From assembly GCF_030317145.1 (NCBI RefSeq), contig NZ_JASZYE010000001.1, forward strand, positions 930,001 through 994,000: DNA of 64,000 bases. The letters run 5' to 3'. The position numbers and the translations under genes were made by a program. The stretch is from Variovorax flavidus. Lineage in GTDB: Bacteria; Pseudomonadota; Gammaproteobacteria; Burkholderiales; Burkholderiaceae_C. The notes beneath the pieces are model-generated. The model did no database searches. It was not told the DNA's origin and saw nothing but the letters and a program-made list of their open reading frames with translations. Positions 27,844-36,850 of the stretch are shown here, piece by piece (positions within the stretch are counted from its first letter, which is position 1; every line of letters begins with the position of its first letter).

Positions 27844-28344
27844 ATGAAACTGCTCCTCGGGCTTTATTCGGCAGTCCACGCCTTCATGGCCGCCCTCTTC
27901 GCCATGGCGGCGCTGATGCTGATCGTGATCGCCGCGCGCGTGGCATGGACGGCATTCACCGGCGGGCTCGACGCCTCGGCGGCCGAGGCCATCATCGAGG
28001 CCATGGGCCTGCTGGCGGCCGCGGTGGTCGCCCTGCAGATCTCCCAGACCATCGCGGAGGAGGAGGTCATCCGCGACGCGCACATCAGCGCGCCCACCCG
28101 GGTGCGACGGTTCCTGTCGCGCTTCATGGTCGTGATCGTGGTCGCGGTCGCGGTCGAGGCGCTGGTGGCGACTTTCAAGGCCCGCGAAGCCCCATCGCTC
28201 CTTCTTTATGCGGCCGCGACGCTGTGCTCCGTCGGGGTGATCCTGGCCGGATGGGGCATCTTCGTGCGCCTCAACCGCTACGCGGAAGAACTGGAGCCCG
28301 AGGCCATGGCCGAAGCCAAGCAGGAAGACGCCAAGCTCAAGTAG
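27844..28344 (+). CDS. Four-helix membrane protein of unknown function
   Basis: This 166-residue inner-membrane protein has about four helices (residues 8-35, 48-70, 93-115, 125-147) and an acidic-basic C-terminal tail (YAEELEPEAMAEAKQEDAKLK). Between helices 2 and 3 is a polar segment, QISQTIAEEEVIRDAHISAPTRVRRFLSRF, which is strongly conserved-looking. I recognise no named family. ATG 27844 starts right before the first helix. The gene is divergent from the poly-HAMP kinase, with 227 bp between the starts. Function and partners are unknown. Confidence 0.65.
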   Translation: MKLLLGLYSAVHAFMAALFAMAALMLIVIAARVAWTAFTGGLDASAAEAIIEAMGLLAAAVVALQISQTIAEEEVIRDAHISAPTRVRRFLSRFMVVIVVAVAVEALVATFKAREAPSLLLYAAATLCSVGVILAGWGIFVRLNRYAEELEPEAMAEAKQEDAKLK

Positions 28345-28504
28345 CCGCAGGCTTGGGGCTTATCCGAAAAACGCCTAAGCATCCGCGTTAAGCACCTGAG
28401 AACATTCGCTCATTTGGAAGCAACGATTCGGTAGTTCGGGGATTGGAGTCGCGACCAGAGAATCGCGCGCTCTGATTCATCCTCCCCAACCCGAGAGCTT
28501 CCCG

Positions 28505-29467
28505 ATGAGCACCAGCACCAACGCACCCTCTTCCATCGACACCAGCTTTGGCGATCTGCGCATTCGCCGCGTGGCCGGCCACATCGGCGGCGAAGTCCAG
28601 GACCTGAAGCTGGGCGCCGACCTTTCCCCGGACCTGATCGACCAACTCAACGCCGCGCTGGTGAAGCACAAGGTGCTGTTCTTCCGCGGCCAGGACCATC
28701 TGGACGACGAATCGCATCAGGCCTTCGGCGCGCGATTCGGCCGCACGGTCGCACACCCGACAGTGCCATCGCCCAAGGGCACGCAATTGTTCGAGCTCGA
28801 CGCGTCCAAGGGCGGCGGGCGGGCCGACTCGTGGCACACCGACGTGACTTTCGTCGACGCGTTCCCGAAGATCTCGATCCTGCGCGCCGTCAAGATCCCG
28901 GCCTACGGCGGCGACACCGTGTGGGCCAACACCGCCGCTGCCTACGAACGCCTGCCGGCGCAGCTCAAGCAACTCGTCGACGGGCTCTGGGCCGTGCACA
29001 GCAATGACTACGACTACGGCGCCGACCGCGTGCAGGTGGACGATGCCCGCCTGAACCATCACCGCACCGTGTTCGTCTCGGCCGTGTACGAAGCGGAGCA
29101 TCCGGTCGTGCACGTTCACCCGGTGTCCGGCGAGCGTTCGCTACTGCTGGGCCACTTCGTGAAGAAGCTGGTGGGCCTGTCGAGCAGTGAATCGGCGCGC
29201 CTCTTCGAACTGCTGCAGAACCGCGTCACCCGGCTGGAGAACACGGTGCGCTGGGGCTGGCGGCAGCATGACGTCGCGATCTGGGACAACCGCGCGACCC
29301 AGCACTTCGCGATCAACGACTACGGCGACCAGCCCCGCCTCGTGCGCCGGGTGACGGTGCACGGCGAGCCCGCGGTGTCCATCGACGGCCAGCGCAGCCG
29401 CACGCGCAGCCGGCCCGAGGCCACCAACGATGCACGCATCGACGAAGTCATCGCCACCACCGCCTGA
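28505..29467 (+). CDS. TauD/TfdA family 2-oxoglutarate dioxygenase (AtsK-like)
   Basis: This 320-residue Fe(II)/2-oxoglutarate oxygenase has the facial triad visible as His111-Thr-Asp113 (WHTDVTF) and His267 (NRATQHFAINDYGDQPRLVRRVTVHGE). Arg near 278-282 would bind 2-oxoglutarate. The N-terminal VAGHIGGEVQDLKLGADL and LVKHKVLFFRGQDHL segments are typical. The NRATQH/NDYGDQ pattern is closest to the alkylsulfatase AtsK/taurine dioxygenase branch, so it probably oxidises a sulfonate or sulfate ester, releasing sulfite or sulfate (inferred). It heads an operon: the ABC receptor gene starts 19 bp downstream. ATG 28505 is the clear start. Confidence 0.88.
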   Translation: MSTSTNAPSSIDTSFGDLRIRRVAGHIGGEVQDLKLGADLSPDLIDQLNAALVKHKVLFFRGQDHLDDESHQAFGARFGRTVAHPTVPSPKGTQLFELDASKGGGRADSWHTDVTFVDAFPKISILRAVKIPAYGGDTVWANTAAAYERLPAQLKQLVDGLWAVHSNDYDYGADRVQVDDARLNHHRTVFVSAVYEAEHPVVHVHPVSGERSLLLGHFVKKLVGLSSSESARLFELLQNRVTRLENTVRWGWRQHDVAIWDNRATQHFAINDYGDQPRLVRRVTVHGEPAVSIDGQRSRTRSRPEATNDARIDEVIATTA

Positions 29468-29486
29468 AATCGGGAGATCCGCCGCC

Positions 29487-30839
29487 ATGACCCATCCATC
29501 CCATCCCGATTTCCAACGCCGCCGTCTGCTCCAGGCATCGGCCGCGCTTGGCGCCGGCTCGTTGCTGCCGCGCCTCGCCGCCGCCCAGGGCGGCCCGAAG
29601 AAGTTCAGCGGCGTCACGCTGAACGTCTCCACCTTCAGCGCCGCCTACCCCAAGCTGCTGCAGCAGTGGTTGCCCGAGTTCGAGGCACTGACCGGTGCCA
29701 AGGTCAACTTCGACGCGCCCTCCTTTCCGGTCTACAACCAGCGCGCCGACCTGGAGCTGTCGACCAAGGGCTCGGCCTACGACGTGGTCAACGTCACCTT
29801 CATCTACTCCAGCCGCTGGATCAACTCGGGCTGGCTCACGCCGCTCGACGATTTCATCAAGAACCCCAACCTGACCTCGGCCGACTTTGACATCAACGAC
29901 TTCCTGCCCGGCGCACGTGCGCCGGAAACGGGCAAGGATGGCAAGCTCTACGGCGTGCCCTGGACGGCCGAAGCGTTGCTGACCGCATCGTCGCGCTTCG
30001 ACCTCGTGGAGAAGGCTGGGCTGGCCTTTCCCGACACCACGGACGATCTCGTCAAGGTGCTGCGCGCGGTCAACAAGAAGGAGCGCGTTGCCGGCTTCGT
30101 CGCCGACAACCACTATGGCTGGACCTTCGTGCCTTACCTGCATGCCTTCGGCGGCGACGTGTTCCGCAAGGCGCCGGACGACCTGTTCCCCACGCTCGAC
30201 ACCCCCGAGGCCATCGCGGCCGGCGAGTACTACGCCAACCTGCTGAAGGAGTTCGGGCCGGACGGCGCCATCACCTACCAGCCGGACCAGGTGACGCAGG
30301 CGCTCAAGCTGGGCCGGGTGAACTTCACCGATGCCGGGCAGTTGCACCTGGCGCAGCTGGGCGACCCGGCCACCAGCAAGACGATCAAGACCGCCAAGTT
30401 CGGCCTGGTGCCCAAGGGGCCGGCCGGACGCTTCCCTGGCACTGCCGTGCACGGGCTGGGCATCCCCGCAGGCTCGAAGCAGAAGGAAGCGGCCTGGGCC
30501 TTCATCCAGTGGGCGCTGAGCAAGCAGACCACCTCGCGGGCGGTGGCGGCGGGCTACGGTTCGCCGGCCCGGCGCTCCGACATCGACTCCGAGGAATTCC
30601 GGAAGAAGCAGATCATCAACGGCAGCAACCTCGCGCAGCTGTCGCTCGACTCGATCGAACTGGCGGCCAAGACCGGCCACATGAAGTACCGGACGGTGTC
30701 GGTCTACCCACAGGTCGACCAGCAGCTCAACAAGGCGATCGAACTCATCGCGAGCGGGCAGCTCTCGGCGAAGCAGGCGTTCCAGCAGGCGCAGGCCAAC
30801 ACCATCGCGGAGCTGAAGCGCGCCGGCGCCAAGCTGTAG
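29487..30839 (+). CDS. ABC transporter substrate-binding protein (carbohydrate-type)
   Basis: This is a 450-residue periplasmic receptor with a twin-arginine-like signal (QRRRLLQASAALGAGS) ending near AAAQ. The mature part has the family 1 solute-binding fold: LNVSTFSAAYPKLLQQWLPEFEALTGAKVNFD, TKGSAYDVVNVTF, LYGVPWTAEALLTASSRFDLVEKAG, and PKGPAGRFPGTAVHGLGIPAGSKQKEAAWAFIQW. Such proteins bind sugars, glycerol-3-phosphate or related polyols. The open frame begins earlier, but ATG 29487 gives the signal peptide. It lies between the dioxygenase gene and two permease genes, so the transported compound is presumably the dioxygenase substrate or its precursor. Confidence 0.9.
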   Translation: MTHPSHPDFQRRRLLQASAALGAGSLLPRLAAAQGGPKKFSGVTLNVSTFSAAYPKLLQQWLPEFEALTGAKVNFDAPSFPVYNQRADLELSTKGSAYDVVNVTFIYSSRWINSGWLTPLDDFIKNPNLTSADFDINDFLPGARAPETGKDGKLYGVPWTAEALLTASSRFDLVEKAGLAFPDTTDDLVKVLRAVNKKERVAGFVADNHYGWTFVPYLHAFGGDVFRKAPDDLFPTLDTPEAIAAGEYYANLLKEFGPDGAITYQPDQVTQALKLGRVNFTDAGQLHLAQLGDPATSKTIKTAKFGLVPKGPAGRFPGTAVHGLGIPAGSKQKEAAWAFIQWALSKQTTSRAVAAGYGSPARRSDIDSEEFRKKQIINGSNLAQLSLDSIELAAKTGHMKYRTVSVYPQVDQQLNKAIELIASGQLSAKQAFQQAQANTIAELKRAGAKL

Positions 30840-30849
30840 TTGAGGGGTC

Positions 30850-31758
30850 ATGGCACACGCACTTCCCGCAGCGGGCTGGCAGGCCGAAAGGCAGCGGGCG
30901 TTCCTTCTCGGACTGTCGCCGTCGCTGGCCGTCCTGCTGCTCATCACCCTGGTGCCGGCGGCGGCCCTGGTCATTGCCAGCTTCACGCCGCTGAGCCTGA
31001 CCGATCCGGCGACGAGCTTTCGCTTCGACGACCCGCTGGTCAACTACCGGCAACTGCTGCACGACGACCGCTTCCTGGCGTCCATCGTGGTGCAGTTGAA
31101 GCTGTCGGCTTCGAGCGTCGTCCTCCAGCTGCTCGCAGGCCTGGGGTTGGCGTTGCTGCTCAACGGCAAGTCGCGCCTGCTGGAAGGCGCGCGCACGGTG
31201 TTCCTGATCCCGATGGTGCTGCCGCCCATCGTGGTCGCGCTGATCTGGAAGATCATGTACACGCCGGACGTGAGCCCGATCCACCGCACGCTCGAAACGC
31301 TCGGCTGGCCCGTGCGTTCGCTGATTGCCAATCCGGACACCGCCCTCTGGGCGATCTCGCTGGCGGACACCTGGCAGTGGTTCCCCTTCACCATGCTGAT
31401 GGTGCTGGCGACGCTCCAGATGATTCCGGACGATCCCATCGAAGCCGCCACGCTCGAAGGCGCGAACCGCTGGCAGCTGTTCCGCTACATCGTGCTGCCG
31501 TATATCCGGCCGGTACTGGTGGTGTGCGGGCTGTTCCGCCTCATCGACAGCTTCAAGGCCTTTCCATTGATCTATGTGCTGACCAACGGCGGGCCGGGGT
31601 CGGTCACCGAAGTCACCAACTTCTACGGCTTCATCCAGGCCTTCAATTTTTCCTACTGGGGCTACGCGAGCGCCATCGCGACGGTGATGCTGGTCGGCGT
31701 GTTTATCCTGAGCTGGCTGGTGGGCCGGCTGGGCTGGAGTGATCATGACAAGCGCTAA
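30850..31758 (+). CDS. ABC transporter permease (MalF/UgpA type)
   Basis: The 302-residue integral membrane protein has six helices and the cytoplasmic EAA loop (DDPIEAATLEGANRWQLFRYIVLPYIRP, about residues 196-223), which docks to the ATPase. It opens with a polar 22-residue tail before helix 1 (LLGLSPSLAVLLLITLVPAAALVI). This is the MalF/UgpA-like subunit of the carbohydrate ABC importer. It starts 11 bp after the receptor gene and overlaps the next permease gene by 14 bp, so the three are translated from one message. Confidence 0.9.
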   Translation: MAHALPAAGWQAERQRAFLLGLSPSLAVLLLITLVPAAALVIASFTPLSLTDPATSFRFDDPLVNYRQLLHDDRFLASIVVQLKLSASSVVLQLLAGLGLALLLNGKSRLLEGARTVFLIPMVLPPIVVALIWKIMYTPDVSPIHRTLETLGWPVRSLIANPDTALWAISLADTWQWFPFTMLMVLATLQMIPDDPIEAATLEGANRWQLFRYIVLPYIRPVLVVCGLFRLIDSFKAFPLIYVLTNGGPGSVTEVTNFYGFIQAFNFSYWGYASAIATVMLVGVFILSWLVGRLGWSDHDKR

Positions 31759-32668
31759 TCCCGCGATCGGTGCCGGCGCCGTGCGTCCGGCTGAAACGGA
31801 CGACCGCCCCTCCCTTCGTCCGGCTGCCGCAAGGCCGCAGGCCAGGCGGTCGCGGCTCTTGGCGTGGCTCTCTGCCCACGGCCGGGTGGCCGCGGTCTCG
31901 CTGTTGCTGCTGCTCGTGCTGTCGCCCTTCCTGTGGCTGGTGCAACTCGCCTTCCGGCCTGCAGCCGACATCTTCGACGAACGGCTCCTGTTCGTGCCCA
32001 CGCTGGAGGGTTTCGCGAGCCTGCTGCAGGGCAACTTCCTGAAGTCCTTCTGGAACAGCCTGCTGGTGAGCACGCTGTCGACCGGCTTCTCGCTGCTGAT
32101 CGGCGTGCCTGCGGCCTACGCGCTCACGCGCTGGAACTTCAGGGGCCGTGACCGCATCGCGCTGTGGATCCTGGTGACGCGCATGGCACCGCCGATCGCC
32201 TTCACGATCCCGTTCTTTCTGGCCTACCAGTACCTGGGCCTGCAGGACACGGTGATCGGCCTCGCGATCGTCTACCTGACCTTCAATCTCGCCATCGTCA
32301 TCTGGCTCATGCAGACCTTCTTCGAGGCCGTGCCGGCCTCGCTGGAAGAAGCGGCATGGATCGACGGCTGCGGCGTGTGGCAGGCGTTCTGGCGCGTCGC
32401 GCTGCCGCTCACGGCACCGGGGCTCGCGGCCACGGCCGTGCTGTGCTTCATCTTCTCGTGGAACGACTTCTTCTACGCCCTCATCCTCACGCGCACCAAC
32501 GCCATCACGGCGCCGGTGGCGATCGTCAACTTCCTGCAGTACGAAGGCTGGGAGTGGACCAAGATCGCCGCCAGCGGCACGCTGGTGATGTTCCCGGTGG
32601 TGATCTTCACCGTGCTGGTTCGCAAATACCTCGTGCGCGGTCTGACCGCCGGCAGCCTCAAGGACTGA
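31745..32668 (+). CDS. ABC transporter permease (MalG/UgpE type)
   Basis: This is the second permease subunit, 307 residues, with about six helices. It has the EAA motif PASLEEAAWIDGCGVWQAFWRVALPLTAPG (about residues 198-227) and the MalG-type C-terminal KYLVRGLTAGSLK, which helps contact the ATPase. A Pro/Arg-rich cytoplasmic N-terminus of about 45 residues precedes helix 1. ATG 31745 is chosen over an in-frame GTG at 31739. The first codons lie inside the end of the preceding permease gene, and the ATPase gene begins 6 bp after its stop. Confidence 0.9.
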   Translation: MTSANPAIGAGAVRPAETDDRPSLRPAAARPQARRSRLLAWLSAHGRVAAVSLLLLLVLSPFLWLVQLAFRPAADIFDERLLFVPTLEGFASLLQGNFLKSFWNSLLVSTLSTGFSLLIGVPAAYALTRWNFRGRDRIALWILVTRMAPPIAFTIPFFLAYQYLGLQDTVIGLAIVYLTFNLAIVIWLMQTFFEAVPASLEEAAWIDGCGVWQAFWRVALPLTAPGLAATAVLCFIFSWNDFFYALILTRTNAITAPVAIVNFLQYEGWEWTKIAASGTLVMFPVVIFTVLVRKYLVRGLTAGSLKD

Positions 32669-32673
32669 TTTCC

Positions 32674-33741
32674 ATGGCATCCATCCACGTTCGCAAGCTC
32701 TTCAAGCAATTCGGCAGCACCTCGGTAATCCGCGGCATCGACATCGACATCCGCGACGGCGAGTTCGTCGCCCTGGTGGGGCCTTCCGGCTGCGGCAAGT
32801 CGACCCTTCTGCGCATGATCGCGGGGCTGGAAAGCATCGACGACGGCGAGATCGAACTCGGCGGCCGGCGCATCAACGACATGGCGCCGCGCGATCGCGA
32901 CGTCGCCATGGTGTTCCAGAACTACGCGCTCTACCCGCACATGACGGTCGCGCAGAACCTGGGCTTCGGCCTGAAGATCCAGGGGCTCCAGGCGGACGAT
33001 ATCGAGCGCCGCGTGCAGCAGACGGCCGACACGCTCGGCCTGGGCGCGCTGCTGCAGCGCCGGCCGCGCCAGCTCTCCGGCGGCCAGCGCCAGCGCGTGG
33101 CGATGGGCCGCGCGATCGTGCGCCAGCCGCAGGCCTTTCTCTTCGACGAGCCGCTGTCCAACCTCGACGCCAAGCTGCGCGTGCAGATGCGCACCGAGAT
33201 CAAGGCGCTGCACCAGCGTCTGGGCACCACGACGGTCTACGTCACGCATGACCAGGCCGAGGCCATGACCATGGCCGATCGCATCGTCGTGCTGAAGGAC
33301 GGGCTGGTCGAACAGATCGGCGCACCGCTGGAGCTTTACGACCGCCCGCGCAATGCCTTCGTCGCAGGGTTCATCGGCTCGCCCGCGATGAATTTCATCC
33401 CGGGACGGCTGCAGCTCGACGGTGCCCCGCACGTGCTCACCGACGACGGACTGCGGCTGCCCTTGGCGAACATTTCCCGCGGACTCCACGGCGACCGCGT
33501 GCTGTACGGGACGCGACCCGAGCATTTCACGATCGACCCGAGCCGGGGCACCTCCGCCGACGTGATCGTGGTCGAGCCGACGGGTTCGGAGACCCAGGTC
33601 GCGCTGCGTCTGGGCACCCAGCCCGTGATGGCTGCGTTTCGTGACCGCATTGCCGCGCGACCGGGCGACCGGCTGGCGCTGTGGCCGCTGGCCGGCGAGG
33701 CGCACCTCTTCGATGCGGCTGGCGGGCAACGGCTCAACTGA
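32674..33741 (+). CDS. ABC transporter ATPase (UgpC/MalK type)
   Basis: The 355-residue ATPase has Walker A GPSGCGKST (residues 37-45), Q-loop FQNYALYPHMTV, signature LSGGQRQRVAMGRAI, Walker B AFLFDEPLSNLDAKLR, and switch His in YVTHDQAEAM. The C-terminal third is the TOBE/regulatory domain of the MalK/UgpC family (FIGSPAMNFIPG ... GTRPEHFTID). These proteins often energise several related carbohydrate importers. It is the last gene of the dioxygenase-transporter operon. The next gene (hybrid kinase, 33779) is on the other strand. Confidence 0.93.
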   Translation: MASIHVRKLFKQFGSTSVIRGIDIDIRDGEFVALVGPSGCGKSTLLRMIAGLESIDDGEIELGGRRINDMAPRDRDVAMVFQNYALYPHMTVAQNLGFGLKIQGLQADDIERRVQQTADTLGLGALLQRRPRQLSGGQRQRVAMGRAIVRQPQAFLFDEPLSNLDAKLRVQMRTEIKALHQRLGTTTVYVTHDQAEAMTMADRIVVLKDGLVEQIGAPLELYDRPRNAFVAGFIGSPAMNFIPGRLQLDGAPHVLTDDGLRLPLANISRGLHGDRVLYGTRPEHFTIDPSRGTSADVIVVEPTGSETQVALRLGTQPVMAAFRDRIAARPGDRLALWPLAGEAHLFDAAGGQRLN

Positions 33742-33778
33742 CCGGAACTGGCCGGGTCGCGGCGGCCGAATCCGAGGC

Positions 33779-35323
33779 TCACGCGTCGCCGAGCGCGGCC
33801 ATGAACTCCGGCAGGTTCAGCGGCTTCAGCAGGTGGTGGTCGAAACCCGCCGCCGCGATGCGGTCCTTGTAGCCCTGCTGGCCCCAGCCCGTGAGCGCGA
33901 TGAGCAAGGTCTGCGCGCCGCCGGGTTCGGCCCGAAGATGCCGCGCGAGGTCGCAGCCGTCCATGCCGGGCATGCCGATGTCGAGCACCGCGATGTCGAT
34001 GTCATTCGACCTGGCGATCTGCAGTGCTTCCTCGCCGCTGTAGGCCACCAGGGTGGCGGCGCCCATCGTTCCCAGCAGTTCGGCCAGGCTGTCGGCTGCA
34101 TCGCGGTTGTCGTCGACGACGAGGACCACGCCTTCGATCGAACGCGCCCATCCGTCCTGCGACACGATTCCACGCGGCCTGTGCGCCGATGCGCTCTTCG
34201 CCAGCGGGAGCCGCACGGTGAAGGTCGCGCCATGGCCCAGGCCCTCGCTCGCGGCCTCCACGCTGCCGCCGTGAAGCTCGACCAGGCTCTTGACCAACGT
34301 AAGGCCGATGCCGAGCCCGCCCTGCGCCGCCTTGGAGGTTCCGCTCACCTGCACGAACATCTCGAAGACGGACCTGAGCATGTCCGGCGACAGGCCCGTG
34401 CCGGTGTCGCTCACCTGGATCACCGCATGCCGGTCGAGCTGACGCGCAAGCACCTTGATGTGCCCGCCCGGCGGCGTGTACTTGGCCGCGTTGTTCAGCA
34501 GGTTCGAGAACACCTGGGTCAGGCGCACGGCGTCGCCTCGCATGACCAGCGGTTCGTCGCCCAGCTCGACGGACAGCGTGTGGCCCGCCCGCTCGACCAG
34601 CGGCCGGCTCAGTTCGATCGCGTCGTCGATGACCGCATCGAGCAGCACCGTGCGCATCTGCAGTTCGATTTTTCCGCGCGTGATGCGCGACACCTCCATC
34701 AGGTCGTTCACCAGGCGCACCATGTGGTCGACCTGGCGGCCCATCAGCTCGTAGTACTTCGCGGCTTCGTCCGCGGAAGGCTTCTTGCGGGCGAGCAGCG
34801 AGAGGGCGGTGCTCAGGGGCGCCAGCGGATTCCGCAACTCGTGCGCCAGGGTGGCAAGGAATTCGGTCTTGCGCTGGTCGGCATCACGCAAGCCATCCAG
34901 CAGGCTGCGCAGTTCGTACTGGCGGCGGCGCGCGCGCAAGGCCGTGCGCACCGCGCTCACGAGGGCGGCCACGCGCATCGGCCGCTCGATGACGGTCACG
35001 TTGGCGAACTCGTCCATCACGTCCGCGATGGCCCGCGAGTCCGCGCCCTGTCTCGCCAGGACGATCACCGGCAGGTCGGACCATGGGCCCTGCGAAGCCA
35101 GGGCGACCTTCAGCTCCGTCATGGCCAGGCCGACAATCACTTCCTCGGCCAGCATCACGGCGCCGGCGCCGGCCGACAATTCCCGCACCAGCTCGCCCAT
35201 GTCAGCGCAGGTCTGCGTCTCGAACTGCGCGCGCCGCAGCACGGCGCTCGCCATCACGGCGTCCTTCGAGGTGGCCGCCCGCAGCAGGACGCGGAACTCG
35301 AACCCGGAAGGCGCTTCGCTCAC
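33779..35323 (-). CDS. Hybrid histidine kinase with degenerate N-terminal receiver, coupled to KaiC-like protein
   Basis: The 514-residue protein starts with a receiver-like fold (residues 8-130) whose phospho-acceptor Asp is absent; the strand reads AVMLAEEV. HisKA follows with His161 ([12 protein letters not shown]), HATPase (NLLNNAAKYT, DTGTGLS, GIGLTLVKSL), and a normal C-terminal receiver with Asp448 (AVLDIGMPGMDG) and LKPLN. There are no membrane helices. The start codon overlaps the stop of the KaiC-like gene (ATGA), so the two proteins are made together. The kinase may read the KaiC-like ATPase state, as SasA does in cyanobacteria, though it has no KaiB-like sensor domain. Its kinase core is a close relative of two others in this window. 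Confidence 0.88.
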   Translation of the reverse strand: MSEAPSGFEFRVLLRAATSKDAVMASAVLRRAQFETQTCADMGELVRELSAGAGAVMLAEEVIVGLAMTELKVALASQGPWSDLPVIVLARQGADSRAIADVMDEFANVTVIERPMRVAALVSAVRTALRARRRQYELRSLLDGLRDADQRKTEFLATLAHELRNPLAPLSTALSLLARKKPSADEAAKYYELMGRQVDHMVRLVNDLMEVSRITRGKIELQMRTVLLDAVIDDAIELSRPLVERAGHTLSVELGDEPLVMRGDAVRLTQVFSNLLNNAAKYTPPGGHIKVLARQLDRHAVIQVSDTGTGLSPDMLRSVFEMFVQVSGTSKAAQGGLGIGLTLVKSLVELHGGSVEAASEGLGHGATFTVRLPLAKSASAHRPRGIVSQDGWARSIEGVVLVVDDNRDAADSLAELLGTMGAATLVAYSGEEALQIARSNDIDIAVLDIGMPGMDGCDLARHLRAEPGGAQTLLIALTGWGQQGYKDRIAAAGFDHHLLKPLNLPEFMAALGDA

Positions 35324-36825
35324 GATGTGGAACGGACCCCGTCGATCGGCACCGGGATCCCCGTCAGAATGCCGCGGAAATTGCGCAGCGGCTGGCCAAC
35401 GCGCACGCCGCTGGAGGTCAACTCGAACGAACGGATCGTGCGCTCATGCGCGCCGCCGCGCTTCTTGAGCACCGAGATCGCCTGCCGCACTTCGCCTTCG
35501 AATTCGTAGTAGCGCAGCAGCACCACCGCATCCGCGAGGTAGCTCGCATCGACAGGCGTCTGCATCTGCATCCCGATCAGGCCGTGCTGCGCACCGATCA
35601 GCATGGTGGCGACGCCGTTCTGGCCGAGATAGGTCAGCAGCTCGTGCAGTTGCGCGATGAGAAAGCGCTCGTCCGGCATGGCGTTGAGGTAGCCGTTGAG
35701 GCTGTCGATCACGATCACCGTCGCGCCGTGTTCTTCGACGGCAATGCGGATCTCGTGCACGAATTCGCCGGGCGACAACTCCGCCGGGTCGATCTGGCGC
35801 ACGCGGATGTGCCCGGAATCGATGTACGAACCGAGATCCATCCCCATGCCTTCGCAGCGCGTGCGCAGCGTGTTGATGCTCTCGTCGAATATGAACAGGG
35901 CCGCGCACTCGCCACGCCGGGCGGCCGCGATCGCGAACTGCACCGCGACGCTGGACTTGCCCGTGCCGGGCGCGCCCACGAAGAGCGTGCTGGTGCCCTT
36001 CTCCAGGCCGCCGCCGAGCAGTTCGTCGAGCGCGGGCAGGTCGCTGGGAATTCGCGTCTGCTTCAACGCCGCCGCGTGCTCCGCCGCGACCAGCCGCGGA
36101 AACACCTGCAGGCCGCCGCGAACGATCTTGTAGTCGTGGAAGCCGCCGCGGAATTCCCTGCCGCGGTATTTGGTGACCACGAGCCTCCGCCGCGCCGCGC
36201 CATAGTCGGGGTTCAGCTGCTCCAGCCGGATGACGGCATGGGCGATGCTCTGCACCTGCAGGTCTTGCTGCGTGGCGGTGAGGTCGTCCAGCAGCAGCAC
36301 CGTGCACTGGCGGCCGGTGAAGAACTGCTTGAGCGCGAGGATCTGTCGCCGGTAACGCAACGAGCCGCCCGCCAGCAGGCGCAGTTCCGACAGCGAGTCG
36401 AAGACCACCCTCGTGGGCTTGATGACATCGACGTCGGCGAGGATGCGCAGCGTGGTCTCGCTCAGCTCGACTTCCGAGGGGTGGAACATCGTGTGCTGCT
36501 CGTCCGGCTCGAGCGCGTCCTGCGCCGGCAGCATCTCGCGCACCTCGATGCCGCCCATGTCCCAGCCATGCGAGCGCGCGACGCCGTCGAGTTCGGCCTG
36601 GCTCTCCGACAGCGTCACGTACAGCACCGGCTCGCCGCGGGCGGCGCCTTCGCGCAGGAACTGGATCGCCACGGTGGTCTTGCCCGCGCCGGGTGCGCCC
36701 TCCAGGAGATAGAGCCGATGCGGCGTCAGGCCGCCGCCCAGGATGTCGTCCAGGCCGGGCACGCCCATCTTCAACAGGGTGTGCGCCTCCACATCGCCGC
36801 CCTCCAGGAAAACGTCGGTTTTCAT
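35320..36825 (-). CDS. KaiC-like tandem RecA-fold ATPase
   Basis: The 501-residue protein has two RecA/KaiC domains: CI with Walker A GAPGAGKTT (43-51) and VVFDSLSELRLLA; CII with Walker A GAPGTGKSS (about 283-291) and VIVIDSLNGYLNA. In CII the segment TPVDASYLADAVVLLRYYEFEGE aligns without gaps to the KaiC phosphorylation loop: the Ser431 position is Ser428, the Thr432 position is Tyr429, and the Thr426 position is Thr (alignment from memory). ATG 36825 has GGAGG upstream; ATG 36837 is an alternative. It sits between a 71-residue gene and the overlapping hybrid kinase. No KaiA or KaiB is present, so circadian function is not claimed. Confidence 0.9.
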   Translation of the reverse strand: MKTDVFLEGGDVEAHTLLKMGVPGLDDILGGGLTPHRLYLLEGAPGAGKTTVAIQFLREGAARGEPVLYVTLSESQAELDGVARSHGWDMGGIEVREMLPAQDALEPDEQHTMFHPSEVELSETTLRILADVDVIKPTRVVFDSLSELRLLAGGSLRYRRQILALKQFFTGRQCTVLLLDDLTATQQDLQVQSIAHAVIRLEQLNPDYGAARRRLVVTKYRGREFRGGFHDYKIVRGGLQVFPRLVAAEHAAALKQTRIPSDLPALDELLGGGLEKGTSTLFVGAPGTGKSSVAVQFAIAAARRGECAALFIFDESINTLRTRCEGMGMDLGSYIDSGHIRVRQIDPAELSPGEFVHEIRIAVEEHGATVIVIDSLNGYLNAMPDERFLIAQLHELLTYLGQNGVATMLIGAQHGLIGMQMQTPVDASYLADAVVLLRYYEFEGEVRQAISVLKKRGGAHERTIRSFELTSSGVRVGQPLRNFRGILTGIPVPIDGVRSTS

Positions 36826-36850
36826 TTCTTCCTCCATCGCAAAGTGCGGC

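Noticed and set aside
35320..36825. Functional circadian clock
   Set aside because: Only a KaiC-like protein is present; KaiA and KaiB are not in the window and a phospho-site is substituted, so the clock claim is not supported.
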